Source: Thiodubiliella sp900128405 (GTDB lineage Bacteria; Pseudomonadota; Gammaproteobacteria; PS1; Pseudothioglobaceae). Taken from it: DNA of 64,000 nucleotides. Under the pieces are notes generated by a model that saw nothing but the letters and a program-made list of their open reading frames with translations, was not told the origin of the DNA and did no database searches. The translations under genes were made by a program, and so were the position numbers. Below, piece after piece: positions 9,974 through 17,697 of this stretch. The DNA lies in the NCBI GenBank assembly GCA_963682085.1, contig OY821614.1:124001-188000 (forward strand), given 5' to 3'. Position 1 is the first letter of the stretch; each line of letters begins with the position of its first letter.

Positions 9974-10004
9974 TGATATTTATAGTAAAACACTATAAAT
10001 ATCA
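9974..10004. repeat. 13-bp perfect inverted repeat
   Basis: TGATATTTATAGT, loop AAAAC, then its exact complement. No U-run follows, so it is not a standard terminator. It lies in the AT-rich gap between module D immunity and the second RAYT remnant. Confidence 0.6.
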
Positions 10005-10078
10005 ACTACTTATATAAATAATGCGTGTCATAACCACCCAAGAACAAACCTTAACCTCCGTTTTATCAAAAAACCCCT

Positions 10079-10288
10079 ATGCCGTCCACACCTAAAGAAG
10101 AAACCCAAGTCGGAATTTATCACATCATTAACAGAGGCAATATGCATATGCAAGTTTTTGATTGGGTAAACTATGTAAACACACCACAAACTCAAAAAGA
10201 ATTAGATAAAATTAGAAACAGTGTTAATAGACAAGCACCAATTGGTTGTAAAAACTGGGTGATTAAAATAAGGAAGACCCAAACATGA
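10079..10288 (+). pseudogene. RAYT (Y1 transposase) remnant 2
   Basis: It encodes the same 69 residues as the remnant at 2374, with the same internal deletion, and again overlaps the first codons of an Rhs shell. A 24-codon reading frame (10021-10095, MRVITTQEQTLTSVLSKN...) runs into its start in another frame and may be the 5' end of whatever gene the element entered. Confidence 0.75.
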
Positions 10289-12189
10289 GAAAAAGTTATG
10301 ATAAAAGTAGTCTGCCCCATTATTCTCAAAAAAATACCCAGCAAGAGTTGCAAACTGCCCTCAACAACCACCTCAACGACACCACCAAAGTCGCCCTATG
10401 GACAGCCACCAGTTATGACGCTTACAACAAACCAAAATCCATTCTGCATGGCAATGGCTTGCTCACTCGTAATGTCTATAGCTCACATAACAACAACCTT
10501 ACCTCTATTGAAATCGGCAGAGGTGGTGATTTGATTAACAATATGAGTTACAGTTATGACAACCATAATAACATCACTAGTATTGCCAACAGCATTACCG
10601 ATGAATCTCATACCTACAGTTATGACGATATGGACAGAATTACCAACTGGCAATACTCCAATAACAGTCATTCAACATCAAAAGATTACACTTTTGATAA
10701 CCAAAACAACCTAACCTTCAAAACAGGAACAGGCACTATGATGTATAACACCGCCAACCAACTCACCAGTAGAATTGACACCAATGCACATACTCACACC
10801 TACCAATATGATGCCAACGGCAACCAATTAAGCAGCACTAGCAATGCGAATAATAGTAATAGAGCAATTACCTATACCACCTTTAACAAAACCAAACGCT
10901 TAACCACCCAAACCCCTAACGGCTTTGAAATCAATGAAATTAGTTATGATGCTAATAACAAGCGTATCATCCAAAAAGCTTATTACGATACCAACACTAC
11001 TGCCAATAACCCAAATAAAACTACTTATCATATCAACAAAGGCTACGCAGTTATCTACACCACAGATAACCAAAACAACGATGTCACCATTTATAGACAC
11101 AATATCTTTGTTAACGGTAAAGTTGTTACTACCTATGATAAAACCTTAATTAACAATGCCAAAGCCGTAGATCAAGCCGCCTATATGCACACCGATGCAC
11201 TAGGCAACATCGTAACGGTTACAGGCAATGATGGCGAAGTAAGACTAAGACAAGCCACCACCCCTTTTGGTGAAACCATTGCCCAAGGACTCATTAACAA
11301 CACTGCAACAGGGCACTTCCAAAAAGATGACCTCAGAGGCTACACAGGACACGAACAACTACCAAGACACAGCATTATTAATATGAATGCAAGACTATAC
11401 GACCCACTCACTGCTCGGTTTTTATCCGCAGATAGCCTCATACCCAACAGCAAAGACCCACTCGCCTACAACCGATACATCTATGTCAGAAACAACCCAC
11501 TTAAATATACCGACCCAACAGGACACTACTGGCAGATAGCAGTAGCTATTGCCCTAATGACCATTAGTGCCACCACCGATGACCCGACTACTGCCAAGGT
11601 AACCGCAATAGCAGGCATGCTACTGATGGGCGGTGCCTTAGCAGGCGAAGGTGGCGCAGGACTTAGTGCTGCTGAATCTGGGGCAGTTGTTGGGTTTACC
11701 CAAGGTACACTTAACTCAGCCAATTTAGGTGAAGGTGTAAAACAAGGCGTTATCTCAGGTATTACCGCAGCAGCAATTAACGAAATCGCCCATGGCGGTG
11801 CAAACGGAACAAGTGAATTCAGCGACCTAGAACAACTCGCCCTACAAGGCTTAGTCGGTGGCATCTCAACCGAGCTTCGAGGTGGTAAATTCCAAGATGG
11901 CTTTGTCTCAGCAATCGTATCTAAAGGTGTTGATTTAGGATTAGAGGGACAACAACTAGATTTTTACACTGAAGGTGCAATTGCAATGATTGCAGGTGGG
12001 CTGGCAGCCAAAGCAGGGGGCGGTAGTTTTGAAGATGGGGCTGTTCAGGCGGGGATGGTTCATCTTTATAATGCTTGGTTTAAGGTTGTTGAGTATGCAG
12101 TCAAAGGTTTAAATGCTGTCAACAAGGCTAGAAAAATTGCAGCCCCAGTATTTAAAACAACCCAAGAGGCAAGCAAGCAAGCAAGTTAG
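10285..12189 (+). CDS. Rhs module E: short shell; tip out of frame
   Basis: 634 residues. Residues 1-414 are nearly identical to the module B shell and carry the Rhs core through DPTGHYW at about 409-415. The pre-toxin segment ends with HLYN at 593-596, followed by a helical linker (VVEYAVKGLNAVNKARKIA). Translation stops at TAG 12187-12189, immediately after a (GCAA)4 tract. The toxin domain continues in the next frame (12186-12380). One more GCAA unit would fuse them: the joint would read QEASKQASKLGFQKIKQ. As written the protein ends before its tip. Confidence 0.8.
   Translation: MRKSYDKSSLPHYSQKNTQQELQTALNNHLNDTTKVALWTATSYDAYNKPKSILHGNGLLTRNVYSSHNNNLTSIEIGRGGDLINNMSYSYDNHNNITSIANSITDESHTYSYDDMDRITNWQYSNNSHSTSKDYTFDNQNNLTFKTGTGTMMYNTANQLTSRIDTNAHTHTYQYDANGNQLSSTSNANNSNRAITYTTFNKTKRLTTQTPNGFEINEISYDANNKRIIQKAYYDTNTTANNPNKTTYHINKGYAVIYTTDNQNNDVTIYRHNIFVNGKVVTTYDKTLINNAKAVDQAAYMHTDALGNIVTVTGNDGEVRLRQATTPFGETIAQGLINNTATGHFQKDDLRGYTGHEQLPRHSIINMNARLYDPLTARFLSADSLIPNSKDPLAYNRYIYVRNNPLKYTDPTGHYWQIAVAIALMTISATTDDPTTAKVTAIAGMLLMGGALAGEGGAGLSAAESGAVVGFTQGTLNSANLGEGVKQGVISGITAAAINEIAHGGANGTSEFSDLEQLALQGLVGGISTELRGGKFQDGFVSAIVSKGVDLGLEGQQLDFYTEGAIAMIAGGLAAKAGGGSFEDGAVQAGMVHLYNAWFKVVEYAVKGLNAVNKARKIAAPVFKTTQEASKQAS
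12169..12184 (+). repeat. (GCAA)4 simple-sequence tract at the toxin joint
   Basis: Four GCAA units followed by G. The Rhs frame enters in phase 1 (codon starts at 1 mod 3) and the tip downstream is in phase 0, so gain of one unit (+4) or loss of two (-8) aligns them. It is short for a phase-variable tract, so this is a candidate only. Confidence 0.6.
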
Positions 12190-12380
12190 GATTTCAAAAA
12201 ATTAAACAAAAAATTAAAGGAGAGGCTATTTATAAAAAAGGAAATTATTACATAACAAGAGATAATACTGGGCATAACGGAGGCGCTTGGAAAATGGCAA
12301 AAAGTATAAAGAATTTAGCATCTGATAAAACTAGATTAGGAACATTTAATAAGGATTTGACTACTAAGATTGGAAAATAA
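12186..12380 (+). pseudogene. Rhs tip E, Ntox21-like tRNase toxin domain, out of frame
   Basis: In the frame starting Leu-Gly-Phe the segment reads GFQKIKQKIKGEAIYKKGN, then YYITRDNTGHNGGAWKMAKS, then IKNLASDKTRLGTFNKDLTTKIGK and a stop, three bases before the next ATG. The YxxxDxxGHNGGxWK core and the RxGTF...IGK ending are what I know from the Ntox21 (PF15526) toxin domain of CdiA and Rhs tips. Some members are reported to be EF-Tu-dependent tRNA nucleases. About 64 residues are present. It has no start of its own, so it depends on frame restoration upstream. Confidence 0.75.
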
Positions 12381-12383
12381 TTT

Positions 12384-12878
12384 ATGAACTTTAGTTACTC
12401 AGAGTTATATAGAAATATAGCTCCAATAGGTCATGCTTTACTGCTAAGTATTGATTACGACCCTAATAAATGGATAAGAGTTTGTAATTTACAAGATTGT
12501 GAGAGGTATGCCTCTAATGATAAAGAGGAGCGAGAAGTTCTAGAGAGAATCAAGTTTGTTTACTCTAAGATATTTAATGGCGAAGTAGTAGGATATTTGT
12601 CTACATATGATACCCCGTTAAAAGAAATACCTAACAAATGGATAAATTCATTAAACCTTAATTATTTTGGCAAGTTTGATATTTCAACAGAAGGTAATGA
12701 TGAAAAATATTATGTTACCACTTATTCATTTAAAGTTACTAGTTATGAAAGCCTTCCTAAGCAAATGTTTACTGACATAGCACATGATGATATCTACACG
12801 GCGTTATCTTTCTTTTCACCAGAAAATGGCAATGTTTTTGCTCCTTATGATGGGGGGGGTAGATTTAATAATAAATAA
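12384..12878 (+). CDS. Candidate immunity protein E, C-terminus shifted at a G8 tract
   Basis: 164 residues as read, starting three bases after the Ntox21-like tip. No membrane segment; a cytoplasmic inhibitor is expected for an RNase toxin. The last residues are PYDGGGRFNNK, just after a run of eight G (12852-12859). With seven G the frame would read PYDGGVDLIINNSESF and end at TAA 12934-12936, giving 184 residues. PYDGGxDLI is a form I associate with immunity-like soluble proteins (DUF3885 and similar), so the longer frame is probably the ancestral one. The core before the tract is unaffected. Confidence 0.65.
   Translation: MNFSYSELYRNIAPIGHALLLSIDYDPNKWIRVCNLQDCERYASNDKEEREVLERIKFVYSKIFNGEVVGYLSTYDTPLKEIPNKWINSLNLNYFGKFDISTEGNDEKYYVTTYSFKVTSYESLPKQMFTDIAHDDIYTALSFFSPENGNVFAPYDGGGRFNNK
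12852..12859 (+). repeat. G8 homopolymer inside the immunity gene
   Basis: Eight consecutive G in the codons for Gly-Gly-Gly. Changing the count to seven replaces the last four residues with a longer tail of more usual composition. Confidence 0.6.
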
Positions 12879-12982
12879 TTCTGAAAGTTTTACCAATCTA
12901 GAGTCGTGTTTTAAGTTGGGTGAATTCGACTCATAAGCACACAACTCCCAATTGGAAAATAATAGAGACAGGCTACCTTAAA

Positions 12983-14483
12983 TAGTTAACCCTTAAAAAC
13001 CACACAACAAACTGATTTATAACAATAAAACCACAATATATCACAGACAAATCAACCAAATTTTGATAAAACACCCTATCTTTCTTGGTCGTTTTGCTGA
13101 TAAAAAATGCTAACAAAATCAACCCCAAACACAGGTCAACAAAATCTTTTTCATTCAGAGCTTTTCTCCCAATTAGACACTAAAGACCCTTTAATACAGC
13201 TGGCCAATGCCATTAACTGGGCAGTCTTTGATCATAGCTTTGAGCAGCATTACTCTAAAGACAACGGCAGACCCTCAAAACCCATTAGGCTGATGGTAGG
13301 CTTGCTCATGCTTAAACAGTTGGAGAACCTCTCTGACGAGCGTGTTGTGTTGCAGTTTAAGTGCAACCCTTATTACCAATACTTCTATGGCTATCCAAAC
13401 TACACTCCTGATGTTCCTTGCAATGCTACTGAATTGGTACATTTTAGAAAGCGCATTGGCACCCAAGGTTTTAATCTTATTTTTAAAATGAGTATTGAAT
13501 TGCATGGTAGCTTAGCACAAGAGCCAAGCGTGTTAATTAACACCACCGTACAAGAAAAAAACATCACCTATCCTACTGATGCCAAACTGGCAATCAAGAT
13601 TATCAATCGCCTTAACAAGCTGGCAAAACACCATAACATTCAACAGCGCCGTACTTATGTCAAAGAGGTTAAAAATTGTCGCTTGGCAATCAGACACTTC
13701 CGTCATGTTAAAAAGCGCACCAAAGCTAAGAAAGCACTAACAAGACTTAGAACCATTGCCAATAAGCTCATCAGAGAATTGCAACGCAAACTACCGTAAT
13801 ATCTGTTGTTTGCAACCTATCAAAAAGACTTTTTGCTCTACCAACAAGTGTTAGCACAAAAGCCCAAGGACAAGAATAAAATCTATTCATTGCATGAAGC
13901 TAATGTTTATGTCATTGCCAAGGGCAAGGATCATAAACAATATGAATACGGCAACAAAGTGTCCATTGTATCAACCAAAGACAGTAACATTATTGTTGGC
14001 GTTGTGAGTCATAACAAAAACATTCACGATTCCATTGGTCATGCTAAAATAGCAATAGAGATAAAAACAAGCCCATTAAACAGGCAGTATGCAAAAGAGG
14101 TTATGTTGGTGCAAAAGAGGTATTGGGTGCAAAAATTATCCTCCCTAAGAAGGCACTTAAACGAGACAATCGTTATCAGCACGATAAAAAGCGCAAACTG
14201 TGTAAAAGATGTGCTGCCATAGAGCCTATTATTGGACACTTAAAGTCAGACTTCAGGCTATCTAGAAATCTACTAAAAGGGCAGATTGGCGATGAGATTA
14301 ATGTTTTAATGGCTGCTTGCGCTTGGAATTTAAGAAAGTGGCTAGTCGCCACTACTATTTTTTTGTTTTTACAAAAGGTTCGCTATTTTTTTATAAAGAA
14401 TCATTGGTTTATGTTGTAGTATGCAAAAGCTTGTAATTAAATAAGGTTTGGTTATTTTGAATTGGGTTTTTAAGGGTTGACTA
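12983..14483 (+). mobile_element. IS5-family-type element, copy 3 (full length)
   Basis: About 1501 bp. The left end reads TAGTTAACCCTTAAAAACC (one change from copy 2) and the right end TTTTTAAGGGTTGACTA. It lies between the module E immunity gene and an IS30-type transposase gene that it truncates. Confidence 0.85.
13107..14419 (+). pseudogene. IS5-family-type transposase pseudogene, copy 3
   Basis: Same lesions as copy 2 (Asn for the first catalytic Asp, TAA at 13,797, the 18-nt loss, the late frame change). In addition an earlier stop arises where TTGCAG became TTGTAG near 14,417. The two copies differ at only a handful of positions. Confidence 0.85.
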
Positions 14484-15177
14484 ACTAAACTCACGCCCAT
14501 TGTCAAAAGTTAAGGTTTTAACCCAGTGCTTAAGTGGCATGAGTAGTTTAGCAATAGCATCATTTGCCGCTTGTGCGGTTTTGTTGGCAATAGGCAGTGC
14601 AAGATAAAGCCTACTCTTACGCTCAGCAAGGGTGGCAAAGCCACCTTTATGACCTTTACCGATAACCAAGTCAACCCTCCCAGTCGCTAATACGGGTGCG
14701 AGCATTTACAATACTGTGGCGATTATCAATATCAACTCGATTTGGTATGATGCCTCGGTAATCATTCTTGCCATAGCGTTTGCGGTAATTCTTGTGCTGG
14801 TGGCGAAGGTATTTATAAAGCGCACCACCTACCGCTTTGTTTTGCAAAACAAAGCGGTAGGTGGTTTCAGTGCTGATCTTAACTTTCTCATTCAACTCTA
14901 GGCATTCCACGATTTGCTCAGGACTCCAATATTCTTTTAGTTTTTTACTGATATAGTGCTTAATTTCAGCAGTAAGCTCAATATGTTTATTTTTCTGTTG
15001 ATATTGCTCACAAGCAAGATTGTTAGCTTGCTTGTGGCGATAACCTCTATTGCCAGTATTACGAGATAATTCTCGAGAAATAGTTGAATTACTTCTACCC
15101 ATTGAATTGGTAATAAAAGTTTGATTGTATCCTTGTTTTTTCAACAGGTAAATATAGTGTCTTTGTTCGCAGGTCAA
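14484..15177 (-). pseudogene. IS30-family transposase pseudogene
   Basis: The minus strand reads MTCEQRHYIYLLKKQGYNQT with the helix-turn-helix SMGRSNSTISRELSRN, the region KEYWSPEQIVECLEL, and the start of the DDE domain (SDWEG). A frame change at about 14,675 separates SDWE from VDLVIGKGHKGGFATLAERKS, and the gene is cut after TLTFDNGREF, just past the second catalytic Asp. The third catalytic residue is absent. A perfect 42-bp palindrome lies within the coding sequence for TTYRFVLQNKAVGG. Confidence 0.85.
14824..14865. repeat. Perfect 42-bp palindrome
   Basis: Two exactly complementary 21-base arms (ACCACCTACCGC... / ...GCGGTAGGTGGT) meet at TTTG|CAAA with no spacer. It sits inside the transposase coding sequence. 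Confidence 0.9.
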
Positions 15178-15285
15178 TTGCGTATATTTTTTCCTATTTC
15201 ACTTCTTTTTCTTGTCAGGTTAAAGAGTGGTTAATATACTCTTTTGACCGACTAACGAGTGTTGCACTTATGATGTGAATTCAAG

Positions 15286-15653
15286 ACTGTTGAACTTACA
15301 GATGAGCAGAGGAATAACACTGTAAGTCAGTCCTTGAATATTAGCGATCTGAGTTTGTTAGTGCAGGATGTTTTAGGTGCTATTGAAGTGGCGGTGTTGC
15401 CAACGACTGAGCAGGGTAATAATATGGTTGTATCAGGTTGGCAGGAGAGCAAGGTGTTTGCCGATACTGGGGAGATAATACTGGTGCTGGCAATGTTGAA
15501 AATACTGGTAATATTGACAAAACTGTAAGTAATAAGAGTAGTCACAGTTGTGCTTACAATCCTATTGCACAGAGTAATGGATCTGGCTTTGTCTTGTTGG
15601 TGGCATTGAGTGTTTATTATCTAATCAGAGGGAGGCAATTAGCCATGGTTTAA
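15286..15653 (+). pseudogene. C-terminal fragment of the surface-repeat protein family (member 0)
   Basis: It begins where the IS30 remnant ends and matches the family C-terminus: SLNISDLSLLVQDVLG, then VLPTTEQGNNMVVSGWQ. A frame change near 15,440-15,470 moves the reading into another frame, which then gives the sorting-type tail (SCAYNPIAQSNGSGFVLLVA...YYLIRGR). The N-terminal part is gone. Confidence 0.8.
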
Positions 15654-15701
15654 TGTTATAATTGCCAATTCGTCCATGGATTCCTAATTGGGGTTTTGTG
15701 G

Positions 15702-15715
15702 TGCCAATATTGGCA
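15702..15715 (+). promoter_or_regulatory. Leader palindrome before the beta-barrel gene
   Basis: Perfect TGCCAATATTGGCA about 20 bases upstream of ATG 15736, in a leader (AATTGGGGTTTTGTGGTGCC...) shared with the surface-repeat genes. See the entry at 22,088. Confidence 0.5.
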
Positions 15716-15735
15716 TAAATAAGGAAAAAACCATT

Positions 15736-16476
15736 ATGTTAAAAACAACACAAATACTTCTGATGCTCATGTTCACTGTGGCAAGTCAAGCAATGACGCT
15801 TAAACACGGTGTTTACCTAAGCCAAAATCTTGGTGTTAGTGCTGATATTTCAGGAAAGCACCAAGATTTTGCCTTATTTAATGGCACAAATCCCGAGGTT
15901 ATTACGGCAAAAAATGCGACCAGTAACGATGGTAAAATTTCGAGCATTCAGTCTGTGGGATATAATTTGCGATACACGCCAAAAGTTGGCTTTGGCTATG
16001 AGGCTGGCTTGTATTTCACGAAGATTAAGATGCCTCGCCAAAATGCCGCTTTGAAGCATAGTGATGGTAGTCCCTTTACCAAGCAAACTGCAACAGGGGC
16101 TGAAGCTATTGTGGTTGACTCTCCAAAATCGTATATGTCAACGATGGATATTTATTTAGGAGGGTTGTATAACTTTGCCAAGATTGAAGGGGCAACTCCT
16201 TATTTAGGACTGGGATACGCTAGGATTAAAGGTAAGTGGCACAATTCTTATTATAGTGGAATGCCGGGCGGTGCTGGTTATGGTGAGAGCGGTAAAACCA
16301 ATGTCGACGGTTATTTAATCAGTGTTAAGGCAGGGATGAGTTTTAGTAAATACTATAATTTGGAACTTGAGCATGCTAAACACAAGATACATGCTGACGC
16401 TTTTAGGAGTTTTAATATTAACGGGTCGGATGCGGAGATTAACCGCAATTCTATCAATCTTATTGTTAACTTCTGA
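15736..16476 (+). CDS. Small outer-membrane beta-barrel protein
   Basis: Starting at ATG 15736 (AAGGAAAAAACC upstream) the protein has 246 residues. A signal peptide (MLKTTQILLMLMFTVASQAM) is followed by alternating strands typical of an eight-stranded opacity/OmpW-like barrel: GVYLSQNLGVSADISG, GYNLRYTPKVGFGYEAGLYF, GLYNFAKIEGATPYLGLGYA, YLISVKAGMSFSKYYNLELE, ending INLIVNF with the C-terminal Phe expected of outer-membrane barrels. A longer in-frame start at 15,688 would put the leader repeat into protein and is unlikely. Exact family is not certain. The gene shares its leader with the neighbouring repeat-protein genes, so they may be co-regulated. Confidence 0.75.
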   Translation: MLKTTQILLMLMFTVASQAMTLKHGVYLSQNLGVSADISGKHQDFALFNGTNPEVITAKNATSNDGKISSIQSVGYNLRYTPKVGFGYEAGLYFTKIKMPRQNAALKHSDGSPFTKQTATGAEAIVVDSPKSYMSTMDIYLGGLYNFAKIEGATPYLGLGYARIKGKWHNSYYSGMPGGAGYGESGKTNVDGYLISVKAGMSFSKYYNLELEHAKHKIHADAFRSFNINGSDAEINRNSINLIVNF

Positions 16477-16679
16477 CGAGAATTAACAATAAGGCTTGAC
16501 TATAAACCCCTTGATTGATTTTTTTTGGTGTCAATTTTGGTATAAACTAAGGAGAAAGAAAAACGAGAAAACAGATGCATGTGATAGTTGACAATAGGGT
16601 TGATTAGTGCAGGCGTTCGCTGTTAGCACAATTGATATAAGTGTGGTAATGGCGATTTGCCTTCGAAGTTGGAAAATAG

Positions 16680-17558
16680 GTTAATGCGGCGTTTCGTGTG
16701 CAGATACAGGCGCTTGATGCGGTCAAAAGGATAAATAGGGGTATTGTTACAGTTACCGCATTTAACCAGCAATATGAAGCACTGCTGACGGTGATTAGTA
16801 CATTGGCGATTCATGTGGTGGTGGCTGAGGCGAAACGGGTGTTTGATGAGGCGACTTTGACTGGGTATTGGAAATTACCAGTGATTAAGGGGTTGAACTA
16901 TCAGACACCTACACATCCAGCTGGGGTTACTGACGAGACTGGATCGTTTAAGTGTCAGCCGGATGAGTTGGTTACTTTTTCTATTGAAAGTTTGGCTTTG
17001 ACTACCACAACTTGTGTGGCAATTTTAGAGACTAAGACGACTAATAGCGTTTCATTAAATTCTGCCAGTACGGATGGTTTTAAAGATTGGCAGGACGAAG
17101 AAGGTAAGCAGGTGATTATCACTAAAATTCTGTTTGGTTTGTTTGATGAGAGTATTAAAACTGCGTTTTATCAAGAAGATGAGGCTTTGAAGTTTATCAC
17201 TGTTGAACTTACGGAAGTGCAGAAAGGTAATACGGCAAATCAGTCTTTAGATGCGAATGATCTTAGCGTTATGGTTCAAGATGTTTTAGGCACGACTGAG
17301 GCGGTAGTGTTGTTAACAACAGAGCAGGCTATTAATATGGTTACCTCAGGTTGACAGGCGAGTAAGGTGTTTGACGCTACTGTTGACACAGACATGCCTA
17401 AGCCTAACACTAGCGACAAGCCTAAGCCTGTTACTAAGAAAAGTAGCGGCGGCGGTTGTGTTTACAATTCTAATGCTACGGGTAGAGCTGATATGGGCTT
17501 TATCTTGTTAATGGTGCCGAGTGTTTGGTATCTTGTTAGAAGAAGGCGTAATGCTTAA
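16680..17558 (+). pseudogene. Surface-repeat protein family member 1, truncated with nonsense codon
   Basis: Only the end of one helical repeat (AAFRVQIQALDAVKR...), the C-terminal domain (VFDEATLTGYWKLPVIKG...) and the sorting-type tail (SGGGCVYNSNATGRADMGFI) remain. A Trp codon is TGA at 17,352-17,354 (SG-stop-QASK). The frame continues to 17,558. About 200 bases upstream (16,477-16,679) show no gene and look like decayed repeat sequence. Confidence 0.8.
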
Positions 17559-17637
17559 GTAATGATAGGTCAGCACGGGTGCAACTGCGGACGATAATAA
17601 AATACACCAAGTGATGCCCTCTAGTTAGTATCGATCC

Positions 17638-17659
17638 AAAGCCCCTTAATTGGGGTTTT
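17638..17659 (+). terminator. Intergenic hairpin 1
   Basis: AAAGCCCC, loop TTAATT, GGGGTTTT: a GC stem followed by a short T run, located between family member 1 and the next gene. Confidence 0.6.
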
Positions 17660-17663
17660 GTGG

Positions 17664-17677
17664 TACTAATTTTGGTA
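17664..17677 (+). promoter_or_regulatory. Leader palindrome before family member 2
   Basis: TACTAATTTTGGTA. Compared with the TGCCAATATTGGCA form, the G-C pair at positions 2 and 13 is A-T here, so pairing is kept despite change on both sides. Confidence 0.5.
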
Positions 17678-17697
17678 TTAATAATGGAGTTATAAAA

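Larger units (their letters stand above)
14484..15285 (-). mobile_element. IS30-family remnant, 3' end replaced by IS copy 3
   Basis: One IS30-type terminus is visible at the right (on the minus strand TTGAATTCACATCATAAGTG, then CAACAC), abutting a fragment of the surface-protein family at 15,286. The other end is missing: the transposase gene stops where the IS5-type right end begins. Confidence 0.75.

Noticed and set aside
14716..14901. Plus-strand frame over the IS30 remnant
   Set aside because: It is antisense to the transposase and its openness comes from the palindrome, which makes both strands read alike (TTYRFVLQNKAVGG).
15688..15735. Longer start (MGFCGANIGI...) for the barrel gene and similarly for members 2-4
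   Set aside because: The extension translates the terminator/palindrome leader. The ATG after GGAG gives a normal signal peptide in every case.
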